A DNA stretch of 64,000 bases, taken from the NCBI RefSeq assembly GCF_030287445.1, contig NZ_JASVWB010000002.1, positions 2,666,001 through 2,730,000 on the forward strand, in the 5' to 3' direction. Origin of the DNA: Streptomyces sp. ALI-76-A (lineage in GTDB: Bacteria; Actinomycetota; Actinomycetes; Streptomycetales; Streptomycetaceae). This document shows positions 50,869-60,067 of the stretch, piece by piece (the first letter of the stretch is position 1; each line of letters opens with the position of its first letter). Made by a program: the position numbers and the translations under genes. The notes beneath the pieces were generated by a model. The model was not told where the DNA came from, ran no database searches, and saw only the letters and a program-made list of their open reading frames with translations.

Positions 50869-53800
50869 ATGACAACGCCGACGTACCGCCAGGTGCCCGC
50901 CCAGGTCGACCTGCCCGCGCTCGAGCACGCGGTGCTCGATTTCTGGCGCGAGCAGAAGATCTTCGCCAAGAGCCTGGAGCAGTCCGAGGGCCGCCCCGAA
51001 TGGGTGTTCTACGAAGGCCCGCCCACCGCCAACGGCATGCCGGGCGCCCACCACATCGAGGCCCGCGTCTTCAAGGACGTCTTCCCCCGCTTCCGCACCA
51101 TGCGCGGTTACCACGTGGCCCGCAAGGCCGGCTGGGACTGCCACGGCCTGCCGGTGGAGCTGGCGGTGGAGAAGGAGCTCGGCTTCTCCGGCAAGCAGGA
51201 CATCGAGGCGTACGGCATCGCCGAGTTCAACGCCAGGTGCCGCGAGTCCGTGACCCGGCACACCGACGCCTTCGAAGAGCTCACGACCCGCATGGGCTAC
51301 TGGGCCGACCTGAACGACCCCTACCGCACCATGGACCCCGAGTACATCGAGTCCGTCTGGTGGTCGCTCAAGGAGATCTTCACCAAGGGCCTGCTGGTCC
51401 AGGACCACCGCGTCGCCCCCTGGTGCCCGCGCTGCGGCACCGGCCTGTCCGACCACGAGCTGGCCCAGGGCTACGAGACGGTCGTGGACCCGTCCGTGTA
51501 CGTCCGTTTCCCGCTCACCTCCGGTCCGCTCGCTGGCCAGGCAGCGCTCCTGGTGTGGACGACGACCCCCTGGACCCTGGTGTCCAACACGGCGGTCGCC
51601 GCGCACCCCGAGGTCACCTACGTCGTCGCGACGGACGGCGAGGAGAAGCTGGTCGTCGCCGAGCCGCTCGTCGCCAAGTCGCTCGGTGAGGGCTGGGAGA
51701 CCACCGGCGAGACCTTCACCGGCGCCGAGATGGAGCGCTGGACGTATCAACGACCGTTCGAGCTCGTCGAGTTCCCGGCCGAGGCGCACTTCGTCGTGAA
51801 CGCCGAGTACGTCACGACCGAGGACGGCACGGGTCTGGTCCACCAGTCCCCCGCCTTCGGTGAGGACGACCTCAAGGTCTGCCGCGCGTACGGCCTGCCG
51901 GTCGTGAACCCGGTCCGCCCCGACGGCACCTTCGAGGAGGACGTCCCGCTCGTCGGCGGCGTCTTCTTCAAGAAGGCGGACGAGAAGCTGACCGAGGACC
52001 TCCAGCAGCGCGGCCTCCTCTTCAAGCACATCCCGTACGAGCACAGCTACCCGCACTGCTGGCGCTGCCACACCGCGCTCCTCTACTACGCGCAGCCTTC
52101 CTGGTACATCCGCACCACCGCCATCAAGGACCGTCTCCTCCAGGAGAACGAGAACACCAACTGGTTCCCGGACACGGTCAAGCACGGCCGGTACGGCGAC
52201 TGGCTGAACAACAACATCGACTGGGCCCTGTCCCGCAACCGCTACTGGGGCACCCCGCTGCCGATCTGGCGCTGCGCGGACGACCACCTCACCGTCGTCG
52301 GCTCCCGCGCCGAGCTCACCGAGCTGACCGGCACCGACCAGTCGGACCTGGACCCGCACCGCCCGTACATCGACGACGTCACCTTCGCCTGCCCGCGGTG
52401 CGAGCAGACGGCCACGCGCGTGCCGGAGGTCATCGACGCCTGGTACGACTCGGGCTCGATGCCGTTCGCGCAGTGGGGCTACCCGTACAAGAACAAGGAG
52501 CTGTTCGAGAGCCGCTACCCGGCGCAGTTCATCTCCGAGGCCATCGACCAGACCCGCGGCTGGTTCTACACGCTGATGGCCGTCGGCACCCTGGTCTTCG
52601 ACAAGTCGTCGTACGAGAACGTGGTCTGCCTCGGCCACATCCTCGCCGAGGACGGCCGCAAGATGTCCAAGCACCTGGGCAACATCCTCCAGCCGATCCC
52701 GCTCATGGACCAGCACGGCGCGGACGCGGTCCGCTGGTTCATGGCGGCCGGCGGCTCCCCCTGGGCGGCCCGCCGGGTGGGCCACGGCACGATCCAGGAA
52801 GTGGTCCGCAAGACCCTCCTCACCTACTGGAACACGGTCGCCTTCCAGGCCCTGTACGCCCGCACCTCGGGCTGGGCGCCCTCCGAGGCGGACCCGGCCC
52901 CGGCCGACCGCCCGCTCCTGGACCGCTGGCTGCTGTCCGAACTCCACGCGCTCACCGACCAGGTCACGCAGTCCCTGGAGTCCTACGACACCCAGCGCGC
53001 CGGCAAGCTCCTGTCCGCGTTCGTGGACGACCTGTCCAACTGGTACGTCCGCCGCTCGCGCCGCCGCTTCTGGCAGGGCGACAAGGCCGCGCTGCGCACG
53101 CTGCACGAGGTCGTGGAGACGGTCACCAAGCTGATGGCCCCGCTGACCCCGTTCATCACCGAGCGGGTCTGGCAGGACCTGGTGGTCCCGGTCACCGCGG
53201 GCGCCCCGGAGTCGGTGCACCTGGCGTCCTGGCCGGAGGCCGACCTGTCCGCGATCGACCCGGAGCTGTCGAAGCAGATGGTCCTGGTCCGACGGCTCGT
53301 GGAGCTGGGCCGTGCCACCCGCGCGGAGTCCGGCGTGAAGACGCGCCAGCCGCTGAAGCGCGCCCTGGTCGCCGCGACCGGCTTCGCCTCCCTCAACCCC
53401 GAGCTGCACACGCAGATCACGGAGGAGCTGAACGTCGAGGCGCTGGCGTCGCTCAGCGAGGTCGGCGGCAGCCTGGTCGACACCACCGCGAAGGCCAACT
53501 TCCGCGCCCTCGGCAAGCGGTTCGGCAAGCGCGTCCAGGACGTGGCGAAGGCCGTCGCGAACGCGGACGCGGCTGCGCTGTCGCTGGCCCTGCGCGAGGG
53601 CACGGCGTCCGTGGAGGTCGACGGCGAGACGGTCACCCTCGCTCCGGACGAGGTGATCATCACGGAGACGCCGCGCGAGGGCTGGTCGGTGGCGTCCGAC
53701 TCGGGCGCCACGGTGGCGCTGGACCTGGAGATCACGGAGGAACTCCGTCAGGCGGGCCTGGCCCGCGACGCGATCCGGCTGATCCAGGAGACCCGCAAGA

Positions 53801-54006
53801 ACAGCGGCCTGGACGTCGCCGACCGCATCGCCCTGCGCTGGACGGCGACCGACCCGGCGGTGGTCGCGGCACTCGGCGAGCACGCCGGACTGATCGCCGA
53901 CGAGGTCCTCGCCACGGACTTCGCCCAGGGCGAGGCGGACGACTCCTACGGCGAGCCGTTCACCGACGAGGCCCTGTCCCTCACCTTCCGCCTCCGCAAG
54001 GTGTAG
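50869..54006 (+). CDS. ileS: Isoleucyl-tRNA synthetase with swapped GXHH signature
   Basis: 1045 residues, the type 2 (eukaryote-like) length. I chose the ATG at 50869, 10 bases after GGAGG; a longer frame upstream is T-box leader. The Rossmann signature normally HxGH reads GAHH at residues 59-62 (NGMPGAHHIEARV). The second motif KMSKH is intact (DGRKMSKHLGN). The editing domain has LLVWTTTPWTL and GTGLVHQSPAFGEDD. A tRNA anticodon-binding domain fills the C-terminal third. The G-x-H-H swap has been described in some type 2 IleRS and linked to extreme mupirocin resistance. The gene is single in this window and is probably the housekeeping copy. Confidence 0.96.
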   Translation: MTTPTYRQVPAQVDLPALEHAVLDFWREQKIFAKSLEQSEGRPEWVFYEGPPTANGMPGAHHIEARVFKDVFPRFRTMRGYHVARKAGWDCHGLPVELAVEKELGFSGKQDIEAYGIAEFNARCRESVTRHTDAFEELTTRMGYWADLNDPYRTMDPEYIESVWWSLKEIFTKGLLVQDHRVAPWCPRCGTGLSDHELAQGYETVVDPSVYVRFPLTSGPLAGQAALLVWTTTPWTLVSNTAVAAHPEVTYVVATDGEEKLVVAEPLVAKSLGEGWETTGETFTGAEMERWTYQRPFELVEFPAEAHFVVNAEYVTTEDGTGLVHQSPAFGEDDLKVCRAYGLPVVNPVRPDGTFEEDVPLVGGVFFKKADEKLTEDLQQRGLLFKHIPYEHSYPHCWRCHTALLYYAQPSWYIRTTAIKDRLLQENENTNWFPDTVKHGRYGDWLNNNIDWALSRNRYWGTPLPIWRCADDHLTVVGSRAELTELTGTDQSDLDPHRPYIDDVTFACPRCEQTATRVPEVIDAWYDSGSMPFAQWGYPYKNKELFESRYPAQFISEAIDQTRGWFYTLMAVGTLVFDKSSYENVVCLGHILAEDGRKMSKHLGNILQPIPLMDQHGADAVRWFMAAGGSPWAARRVGHGTIQEVVRKTLLTYWNTVAFQALYARTSGWAPSEADPAPADRPLLDRWLLSELHALTDQVTQSLESYDTQRAGKLLSAFVDDLSNWYVRRSRRRFWQGDKAALRTLHEVVETVTKLMAPLTPFITERVWQDLVVPVTAGAPESVHLASWPEADLSAIDPELSKQMVLVRRLVELGRATRAESGVKTRQPLKRALVAATGFASLNPELHTQITEELNVEALASLSEVGGSLVDTTAKANFRALGKRFGKRVQDVAKAVANADAAALSLALREGTASVEVDGETVTLAPDEVIITETPREGWSVASDSGATVALDLEITEELRQAGLARDAIRLIQETRKNSGLDVADRIALRWTATDPAVVAALGEHAGLIADEVLATDFAQGEADDSYGEPFTDEALSLTFRLRKV

Positions 54007-54022
54007 CCACCCGCCACCAGGA

Positions 54023-54054
54023 GGGCCCGGTCCCCCCGAGGGGGGACCGGGCCC
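54023..54054 (+). terminator. Strong terminator after ileS
   Basis: A 15-bp GC-rich inverted repeat (GGGCCCGGTCCCCCC and complement) has a very short loop, 16 bases after the stop. Confidence 0.85.
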
Positions 54055-54058
54055 CCGC

Positions 54059-54619
54059 ACGCGGGAAGCCGCGCGCAAGCCCCGCCGGCAACCCCTCCCA
54101 CGACCGCCGGACGACGTACGGCAACCGGACCTGACGGCGTTCGAGCGCGTACCCCTTCGCGAAACCCCGTGAAGCCCTCGCGAAGCCCCCGGCCGTACAC
54201 GTGTCCCGCGGACGACGCGCCCCCTCGCGACGGCGACCGCGCGCCCACGCCCCAGGACCGGGTGCCGCGGAATCTCCCGCCACACGACACCCGTCGACGC
54301 CCTCACAGCACCGGCGCCGCGTGCCGGGCCTCGCAGACCCCGCCCACGTCGTCGTCACCGGGATCGACGCTCCCTCCGCCCCGACGCCCACATCCGGGAC
54401 CCCGTTCTCCGCCTCCGCCGGCAGCCCGGCTGTCAGGCGCGTGATGCTCCCCCTCCACCGGCAACCAGCCGCCGGGCAGGCGCGTACAAACCTTGCCCCC
54501 TGCCCGCCCGCCGGCGGCAGAGCGACTCCCTGTCCGCCTGCCAGTGTCCCCGGGCCTGTCCCGCACCCGTGCGGCGCACGCTCCTGCCGCCCCCGGACAC
54601 GCCGGTCACCGCATGCCAA
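54059..54619. other. Gene-free stretch between ileS and divIVA
   Basis: About 560 bases lie between two terminators. Several open frames cross it, but none shows coding character, a ribosome site or a family signature. It holds short direct repeats (CGAA-CCCC words near 54155-54190) and long C-rich runs. It could hide an unrecognised small RNA. Confidence 0.55.
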
Positions 54620-54658
54620 AGGGCGGGGCCCCGGATCGAAAATCCGGGGCCCCGCCCT
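54620..54658 (-). terminator. Strong terminator after divIVA
   Basis: A perfect 17-bp stem (AGGGCGGGGCCCCGGAT and complement) has a 5-base loop, 36 bases downstream of the divIVA stop. Confidence 0.87.
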
Positions 54659-54693
54659 GAACGCTGCCGACGCCTAAGGCGTACTAGAGGCCG

Positions 54694-55932
54694 TCAGTTG
54701 TCGTCCTCGTCGATGAGGAAGCCACGCATCGGCGAGGGAGCCTGCCCCATCGGCGACGGGCCCTGCGGCCGTACCGGCGCCATCGGCTGGGTCATCGCCG
54801 GAGACATCTGCTGCTGTCCGCCGTAGGACGGGCCGCCCTGCGAAGGGCCACCGCCCATGCCCTGGTTGCCACCGCCGTACGACGGGGCGCTCGCACCGGC
54901 CGGAGCCATGGACGGCGCCGGGGACGGCGGCAGCGACGCGGTCGCCGGAGCGCGCGGCGGGGCCAGCGAGTCGTCGGCCTGGGTCTCCAGCTGACGCAGC
55001 TGCGACTCCAGGTAGGACTTCAGCCGCGTGCGGTACTCGCGCTCGAAGCCGCGCAGGTCCTCGACCTTGCGCTCCAGCGTGGCGCGAGCGGACTCCAGCG
55101 AGCCCATCGCGACGCGGTGCTTCTCCTGCGCGTCCCGCTCCAGGGCGTCGGCCTTGGCACGTGCGTCACGCTCAAGACCCTCGGCACGCGAACGCGCCTC
55201 ACCGACGATCTTGTTGGCCTCGGAACGGGCCTCGGCGATCGCCTGGTCGGCGGTCTGCTGGGCCAGCGAGAGGACACGGGCGGCGCTGTCGCCACCGGGG
55301 CCCTGACCGGGGCCGCCCATCGGACCGCCCATGGGGCCACCCATCGGGCCGCCCATCTGCTGCTGCATGGGGGGCTGACCACCCATGGAACCCTGCATGG
55401 ACCCCTGCATCGGACCCTGGCCCATCGAGCCCTGGCCCATCGGCCCCTGACCCATGGGCCCCTGGCCCATCGGACCGGGACCCTGCGGGCCGCCCTGGCC
55501 ACCGTTGGGACCGGCGGGCAGCTGCGGCGCACCGCTCGGCAGCTGGGGCGGGCCTCCCATGGGGCCACCCATCTGCTGCTGCGGCGGGCCAGATATGCCG
55601 GCGGGCACCGGAGCACCGGGACCTCGCATGCCCTGCTGGGGCATACCCTGCTGCTGCATCCCCTGCCCCTGCTGCGGCATTCCCTGCTGCTGCATCCCCT
55701 GCTGCTGGTCCTGTGGCTGTTCGGGAGGCTTGCGCATGTTCTGCTGATTCTGGGCAGCAGCGCGCGTGGCAGCGGCCAACTTGGCGCGCAGGTCCTCGTT
55801 CTCGCGAAGCAGGCGAGTCAGTTCGGCTTCGACCTCGTCGAGGAAGGCATCGACCTCGTCCTCGTCATAGCCTTCTCGGAGGCGGACGGTCGTGAACTGC
55901 TTGTTCCGCACGTCCTCGGGGGTCAACGGCAT
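54694..55932 (-). CDS. divIVA: DivIVA polar growth protein
   Basis: 412 residues with GAGGTGAAGAG before the ATG. The membrane-curvature-sensing N-domain is conserved: [34 protein letters not shown] ~150-residue linker of Gln, Gly, Pro and Met follows (QQQGMPQQ and GPMGQ repeats). A coiled coil occupies about 215-310 ([42 protein letters not shown]). A disordered tail ends FLIDEDDN. DivIVA marks hyphal tips and directs wall synthesis there. It is the last gene of the division cluster. Confidence 0.95.
   Translation of the reverse strand: MPLTPEDVRNKQFTTVRLREGYDEDEVDAFLDEVEAELTRLLRENEDLRAKLAAATRAAAQNQQNMRKPPEQPQDQQQGMQQQGMPQQGQGMQQQGMPQQGMRGPGAPVPAGISGPPQQQMGGPMGGPPQLPSGAPQLPAGPNGGQGGPQGPGPMGQGPMGQGPMGQGSMGQGPMQGSMQGSMGGQPPMQQQMGGPMGGPMGGPMGGPGQGPGGDSAARVLSLAQQTADQAIAEARSEANKIVGEARSRAEGLERDARAKADALERDAQEKHRVAMGSLESARATLERKVEDLRGFEREYRTRLKSYLESQLRQLETQADDSLAPPRAPATASLPPSPAPSMAPAGASAPSYGGGNQGMGGGPSQGGPSYGGQQQMSPAMTQPMAPVRPQGPSPMGQAPSPMRGFLIDEDDN
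55313..55358 (-). repeat. 12-bp tandem repeat (about four units) in divIVA linker
   Basis: Units of the type CCGCCCATCGGA encode a repeated GGPM segment. Four near-identical copies follow one another. Confidence 0.75.
55415..55474 (-). repeat. 15-bp tandem repeat (four units) in divIVA linker
   Basis: Units CCCTGGCCCATCGRN at 55415, 55430, 55445 and 55460 encode GPMGQ-like pentapeptides. Copy number is likely to vary between strains. Confidence 0.75.
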
Positions 55933-55984
55933 CTCTTCACCTCAACGTAGTCATCGGCAGTCGGCAAGACCGTATCGTCCACAC

Positions 55985-56275
55985 TCACCCCGCGAGGTTC
56001 CCCACGACGGTGATCAGGATGTAGACGATGATCATCAGGACGAAGAAGGACAGGTCGAGCGCCACGCCCCCGAGACGCAACGGCGGGATGACCCGCCGCA
56101 GAAGCTTGAGCGGTGGGTCGGTGACAGTGTAGGTGGCCTCCAGAACGACCACCATCGCCTTGCCGGGTTGCCACGAGCGGGCGAACTGGAAGACATAGTC
56201 CATGACCAACCGGAAGATGAGCACGATGAGGAAACACATCAGCGCGATGTAGACGACCTCCAGAACCACGCTCAT
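55985..56275 (-). CDS. ylmG: YlmG/YggT-family membrane protein (SepG)
   Basis: 96 residues. It has two YggT-type hydrophobic helical parts: VVLEVVYIALMCFLIVLIFRLVMDYV and VALDLSFFVLMIIVYILITVV. They are joined by ATYTVTDPPLKLLRRVIPPLRLGG, the family signature. In Streptomyces this product (SepG) has been reported to help SepF and FtsZ localise to sporulation septa. It lies between sepF and divIVA in the conserved order. Confidence 0.92.
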   Translation of the reverse strand: MSVVLEVVYIALMCFLIVLIFRLVMDYVFQFARSWQPGKAMVVVLEATYTVTDPPLKLLRRVIPPLRLGGVALDLSFFVLMIIVYILITVVGNLAG

Positions 56276-56347
56276 TTGCTGTGCTTCCCTCTCCCCATGT
56301 TCCGTGCTGCCGGGTACTGCTTGTCCTACTGTTTCCGGTCCTGCGTC

Positions 56348-57007
56348 TCAGCTCTGGTTGAAGAACCCGCCCTCTGCGATGCGGGCCTTGTCCTCCGCCG
56401 TGACATCGACGTTAGCAGGCGACAACAGGAACACCTTCTGCGTCACCCGCTCGATGCTGCCGTGAAGACCAAACACCAAACCGGCCGCAAAGTCGACAAG
56501 TCGCTTGGCGTCTGTGTCATCCATCTCAGTCAGATTCATGATCACAGGGGTGCCCTCGCGGAAGTGTTCCCCGATGGTACGGGCCTCGTTGTAGGTCCGG
56601 GGGTGCAGCGTGGTGATCCGGTAAGGCTCTCGTTCCGACACGACCTTGGGCATGATCACCGGTGCGTTCTTCTCCAGGCTTGCGCGTTCTTGTGTGATGG
56701 ATGCCACGGGCGCGATGCGCGCGGGACGCCCGGATTCCGCGGCCAGCGAAGCGGATCGGGGTACCGGGTCACGCGCCACCGGGGGCTGCACCACTCGTAC
56801 CGCTTCGTCCCTTTCAGACTGAAGTGCCTGATGGGACTGGTGTGAGTTGTGTGATGAGTGCGACGGCTCATGCCGTCGGCGGTCCCGCTCGGGCTCAGGA
56901 TCCAGTTCGGGTTCGAAGTCGTCATCGGGGTCAAAACCGCGGCCGTCGTACCCATCGTCCTCCACGAGGCCGAGGTAGACCGCCATCTTGCGCATCGCGC
57001 CGGCCAT
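56348..57007 (-). CDS. sepF: SepF cell-division protein
   Basis: 219 residues from the ATG at 57007, with GGAGG ten bases upstream. The N-terminal amphipathic helix for membrane binding is [14 protein letters not shown] polar, His/Ser-rich linker ([16 protein letters not shown]) separates it from the C-terminal SepF domain at ~125-210 ([42 protein letters not shown]). SepF anchors FtsZ to the membrane in actinobacteria, which lack FtsA. It is the ftsZ-linked copy of the several SepF paralogues known in Streptomyces. Confidence 0.95.
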   Translation of the reverse strand: MAGAMRKMAVYLGLVEDDGYDGRGFDPDDDFEPELDPEPERDRRRHEPSHSSHNSHQSHQALQSERDEAVRVVQPPVARDPVPRSASLAAESGRPARIAPVASITQERASLEKNAPVIMPKVVSEREPYRITTLHPRTYNEARTIGEHFREGTPVIMNLTEMDDTDAKRLVDFAAGLVFGLHGSIERVTQKVFLLSPANVDVTAEDKARIAEGGFFNQS

Positions 57008-57136
57008 GCTCTGAGTCCTCCGCTCTGTGGTGGATCGACTGACTACTGCCAAGTGCCCGCGATCCACGAGGTCGTTATGCCCGCTGTCCAGCGGTAATGA
57101 CCATATTTTCTGCTGTGGTCCGACTTCCTGGCGACG

Positions 57137-57856
57137 TTACCCGAGCCTGGGGCGGACTCCGAGTACCGCAGTACCGACGCGCACATGTGTCGCTCCGGCC
57201 GCCACGGCCTGTTCGAGGTCCGCACTCATCCCTGCCGAGACCATGTTCGCAGCCGGATGGGCTCGGCGCAGGTCAGTCGACAAATCCATCAGCCGCTCGA
57301 ACGCCGCCTGTTGGCGACCCGCGTACTCCCCGGTGAGCGGGGCGACGGTCATCAGTCCGTCGAGCCGCAGCCCCGGAGCGCCGGCGACCAGGCCGGCCAA
57401 CTCCGCGATGCCGCCGGGTGCCACACCACCTCGCTCGCCCCGCTCGTTCTCTCCCGCGTCGAGGGCGACCTGGATCAGACAGCCCACCTCGCGCCCGGCC
57501 CGCACGGCCTCCCTGGACAGCGCCGTCACCAGCTTGGATCGATCGACGGACTGCACGAGATCCGCGTAACCGACCACGGAGCGCACTTTGTTGGTCTGCA
57601 ACTGACCGACGAAGTGCCAGGAAAGAGGCAGATCCGCGCAGGCGGCGGCCTTCGGTGCCGCGTCCTGGTCCCGGTTCTCGGCCACGTGCCGCACCCCGAG
57701 GTCCGCCAGGATCCGCACATCGTCCGCCGGATACGTCTTGGTGACCACGATCAGGGTCACTTCCTCACGCTTCCGCCCGGCGGAAGCGCACGCGGCGGCG
57801 ATCCGCGCCTCCACCTTCGCCAGGTTCGTGGCGAGTTCGCCCTTACGGTCCGTCAT
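57137..57856 (-). CDS. yggS: YggS/PLPBP pyridoxal-phosphate homeostasis protein
   Basis: 239 residues, an alanine-racemase-like barrel without the second domain. The PLP lysine is in LIVVTKTYPADDV near residue 40. Phosphate and substrate loops are HFVGQLQTNK and NMVSAGMSADLEQAV, and GVRHVAENRDQDAAPK is a family block. It buffers free PLP and amino-acid pools. It starts 6 bases after the YfiH stop in the division operon. Confidence 0.93.
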   Translation of the reverse strand: MTDRKGELATNLAKVEARIAAACASAGRKREEVTLIVVTKTYPADDVRILADLGVRHVAENRDQDAAPKAAACADLPLSWHFVGQLQTNKVRSVVGYADLVQSVDRSKLVTALSREAVRAGREVGCLIQVALDAGENERGERGGVAPGGIAELAGLVAGAPGLRLDGLMTVAPLTGEYAGRQQAAFERLMDLSTDLRRAHPAANMVSAGMSADLEQAVAAGATHVRVGTAVLGVRPRLG

Positions 57857-57862
57857 GCCCCA

Positions 57863-58591
57863 TCAGTCCAGCCAGACATAGCCCGCGAGCCGACCCGTGG
57901 TCCGGTCGCGGCGGTACGAGAAGTGGTCCTCCGACTCCCGGGTGCACACCGGCGACTGCTCCCGGTCGCGCACGCCGAGCCGCTCCAGCTGCGCGTGCAC
58001 TCCGGCGGTGACGTCCACCGAGGGCGTGCCCCAGCTGGTCTCGGCATGCGCGGCGGGTTCGTTCGCGGCCACCTCGGCGCGCATCTGTTCCGGCACTTCG
58101 TAGCACCGGCCGCAGACCGCGGGCCCGGTGCGGGCGGTGATCCGGGAGGGGTCGGCACCCAGTGACTCCATCGCGTCGACGGCTGCGGGCACGATCCCCT
58201 TGACCAGGCCGGGCCGTCCCGCGTGAGCGGCGGCCACCACTCCGGCGACCGGGTCGGCCAGCAGCACCGGCACGCAGTCCGCGGTCAGCACGGCCAGCGC
58301 CAGACCGCGGGCGGCGGTCACCAGACCGTCCACCTCCGGTGCGGGCCGGGTGGTCCACGGTCCGTCGACCTCGGCGACATCGGCGCCGTGCACCTGGTTC
58401 ATCCAGACCACCCGATCGGGGTCGAGCCCCAGCGACTTCGCCGCCAGTTCCCGGTTGGTCCGTACGGCTCCGGGGTCGTCGCCGACCGCCCCGCCGAGGT
58501 TGAGCTCCTCGTACGGAACGGCGCTCACCCCGCCCCACCTGTCGGTGAAGGCGAAGTGCGCGCCGTTCACGGTGTCGCGCTGTCCTATCAC
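57863..58591 (-). CDS. yfiH: YfiH/DUF152 multicopper polyphenol oxidoreductase (laccase-like) family
   Basis: 242 residues from a GTG overlapping the ftsZ stop (GTGA). Metal-binding residues of the family are visible: [23 protein letters not shown] and [14 protein letters not shown]. The usual HAGWRG reads HAGRPG here. In E. coli the homologue has been reported to guard against misincorporation of serine into peptidoglycan, which fits its place among cell-wall genes. Older annotation as laccase or purine-nucleoside phosphorylase remains possible. Confidence 0.9.
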   Translation of the reverse strand: MIGQRDTVNGAHFAFTDRWGGVSAVPYEELNLGGAVGDDPGAVRTNRELAAKSLGLDPDRVVWMNQVHGADVAEVDGPWTTRPAPEVDGLVTAARGLALAVLTADCVPVLLADPVAGVVAAAHAGRPGLVKGIVPAAVDAMESLGADPSRITARTGPAVCGRCYEVPEQMRAEVAANEPAAHAETSWGTPSVDVTAGVHAQLERLGVRDREQSPVCTRESEDHFSYRRDRTTGRLAGYVWLD

Positions 58592-59784
58592 TTCAGGAAG
58601 TCCGGCACGTCCAGTTCCTCGGCCGTGCTGTCCGTGTAGGCCCGGGACGGCGGGACCGGCGGGGAGACGGGAATGTCGGCCACCGGCTCCGGCGCGGGCT
58701 CCGGCTCCTCCTTCGGGGTGACGCTGCCGAGCGAGCCGAAGGTCGGTCGGCTCTCCGGCTGCCGCACCGGAGTGGGCTCCTCGCGGCGGGCCGAGGACGA
58801 GGCCGAGCCGAGGACGTTGTCCCGCTTGGACGGCGGCTGGCCCCCGTCGAAGCCGGCCGCGATCACCGTGACCCGGACCTCGTCACCGAGGGCGTCGTCG
58901 ATGACCGCGCCGAAGATGATGTTGGCCTCGGGGTGGGCCGCCTCGCTGACCAGCTGGGCGGCCTCGTTGATCTCGAACAGGCCGAGGTCGGAGCCGCCGG
59001 AGATGGAGAGCAGTACGCCCCGGGCGCCGTCGATGGACGCCTCCAGGAGAGGCGAGGAGATCGCCATCTCGGCCGCGGCCACCGCGCGGTCGTCGCCGCG
59101 GGCCGAGCCGATGCCCATGAGGGCCGAACCCGCCTCGGACATGACCGACTTGACGTCGGCGAAGTCGAGGTTGATCAGACCGGGCGTGGTGATCAGGTCG
59201 GTGATGCCCTGCACACCGGAGAGCAGGACCTGGTCCGCCGACTTGAAGGCGTCGAGGACCGAGACCTGGCGGTCCGAGATGGACAGCAGCCGGTCGTTCG
59301 GGATGACGATGAGGGTGTCGACCTCTTCGCGGAGTTCGGCGATGCCGTCCTCGGCCTGGTTCGCCCGGCGCCGGCCCTCGAAGGTGAACGGGCGGGTGAC
59401 GACGCCGATGGTGAGGGCGCCCAGCGAGCGGGCGATGTTGGCCACGACGGGCGCGCCGCCGGTGCCGGTCCCGCCGCCCTCACCGGCCGTCACGAAGACC
59501 ATGTCGGCCCCCTTGAGGACCTCCTCGATCTCCTCACGGTGGTCCTCGGCGGCCTTGCGGCCGACGGCCGGGTTGGCTCCGGCGCCGAGTCCGCGGGTGA
59601 GTTCGCGGCCGACGTCGAGCTTGACGTCGGCGTCGCTCATCAACAGTGCCTGTGCGTCGGTGTTGATGGCGATGAACTCGACGCCCTTGAGACCGACTTC
59701 GATCATCCGGTTGATGGCATTGACACCACCGCCGCCGACACCGATGACCTTGATGACTGCGAGGTAGTTCTGCGGTGCTGCCAC
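58588..59784 (-). CDS. ftsZ: Cell division GTPase FtsZ
   Basis: 398 residues, GTG start with GAGAGG upstream. The tubulin signature [10 protein letters not shown] lies near residue 105, [16 protein letters not shown] near 15, and NTDAQAL binds the nucleotide. The T7 loop [15 protein letters not shown] provides the catalytic Asp. A ~70-residue disordered linker ends in the C-terminal tail ELDVPDFLK, the SepF-contact peptide. In Streptomyces ftsZ is dispensable for growth but needed for septa. Upstream control elements are at 59887-59977. Confidence 0.98.
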   Translation of the reverse strand: MAAPQNYLAVIKVIGVGGGGVNAINRMIEVGLKGVEFIAINTDAQALLMSDADVKLDVGRELTRGLGAGANPAVGRKAAEDHREEIEEVLKGADMVFVTAGEGGGTGTGGAPVVANIARSLGALTIGVVTRPFTFEGRRRANQAEDGIAELREEVDTLIVIPNDRLLSISDRQVSVLDAFKSADQVLLSGVQGITDLITTPGLINLDFADVKSVMSEAGSALMGIGSARGDDRAVAAAEMAISSPLLEASIDGARGVLLSISGGSDLGLFEINEAAQLVSEAAHPEANIIFGAVIDDALGDEVRVTVIAAGFDGGQPPSKRDNVLGSASSSARREEPTPVRQPESRPTFGSLGSVTPKEEPEPAPEPVADIPVSPPVPPSRAYTDSTAEELDVPDFLK

Positions 59785-59886
59785 GTCGAAGGCCTCTCGC
59801 CTCGAATTACGTTGCCGCCGCCTCGCGGGTGTGAACCCGCGGTCCGACGACAGATGCCGAATGGGACGGTCCGTAGCGCCGACCCG

Positions 59887-59911
59887 AACCCTAACCCTGA
59901 AGTTTAGGGTT
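59887..59911. promoter_or_regulatory. Telomere-like inverted repeat upstream of ftsZ
   Basis: AACCCTAA (59887-59894) and TTAGGGTT (59904-59911) form a perfect 8-bp inverted repeat; the first arm continues into AACCCTAACCCT. It lies about 100 bases before ftsZ, downstream of the promoter below. Confidence 0.5.
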
Positions 59912-59947
59912 ACCAGTGTGTCTGTTCCCTGGAGTCTTCTGAACAGG

Positions 59948-59977
59948 ACACTAAGTCGACAAGTGGCGCACGTTCAA
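59948..59977 (-). promoter_or_regulatory. Candidate ftsZ promoter
   Basis: On the minus strand a -35 TTGAAC (59977-59972), an 18-base spacer and a -10 TAGTGT (59953-59948) lie ~165 bases before the start codon. S. coelicolor ftsZ is known to have several promoters, one switched on in aerial hyphae; which one this matches was not tested. Confidence 0.6.
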
Positions 59978-60067
59978 CGAACACGCCGAACCTCCCGTTT
60001 TTCTTTTCACCCTATGTGATCAGCCATAGCGCTGCCCAACCAGGGTGCTGGCCTGCGCAGATGTGCG

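Noticed and set aside
53946..54619. Several open frames of 85-212 codons between ileS and divIVA
   Set aside because: They are Arg/Gly/Pro-rich without ribosome sites, and a strong terminator lies within some of them.
59887..59911. A true telomere or chromosome end
   Set aside because: Only two copies of the AACCCT word are present and Streptomyces ends are different (large palindromes); the site lies in the core division cluster.
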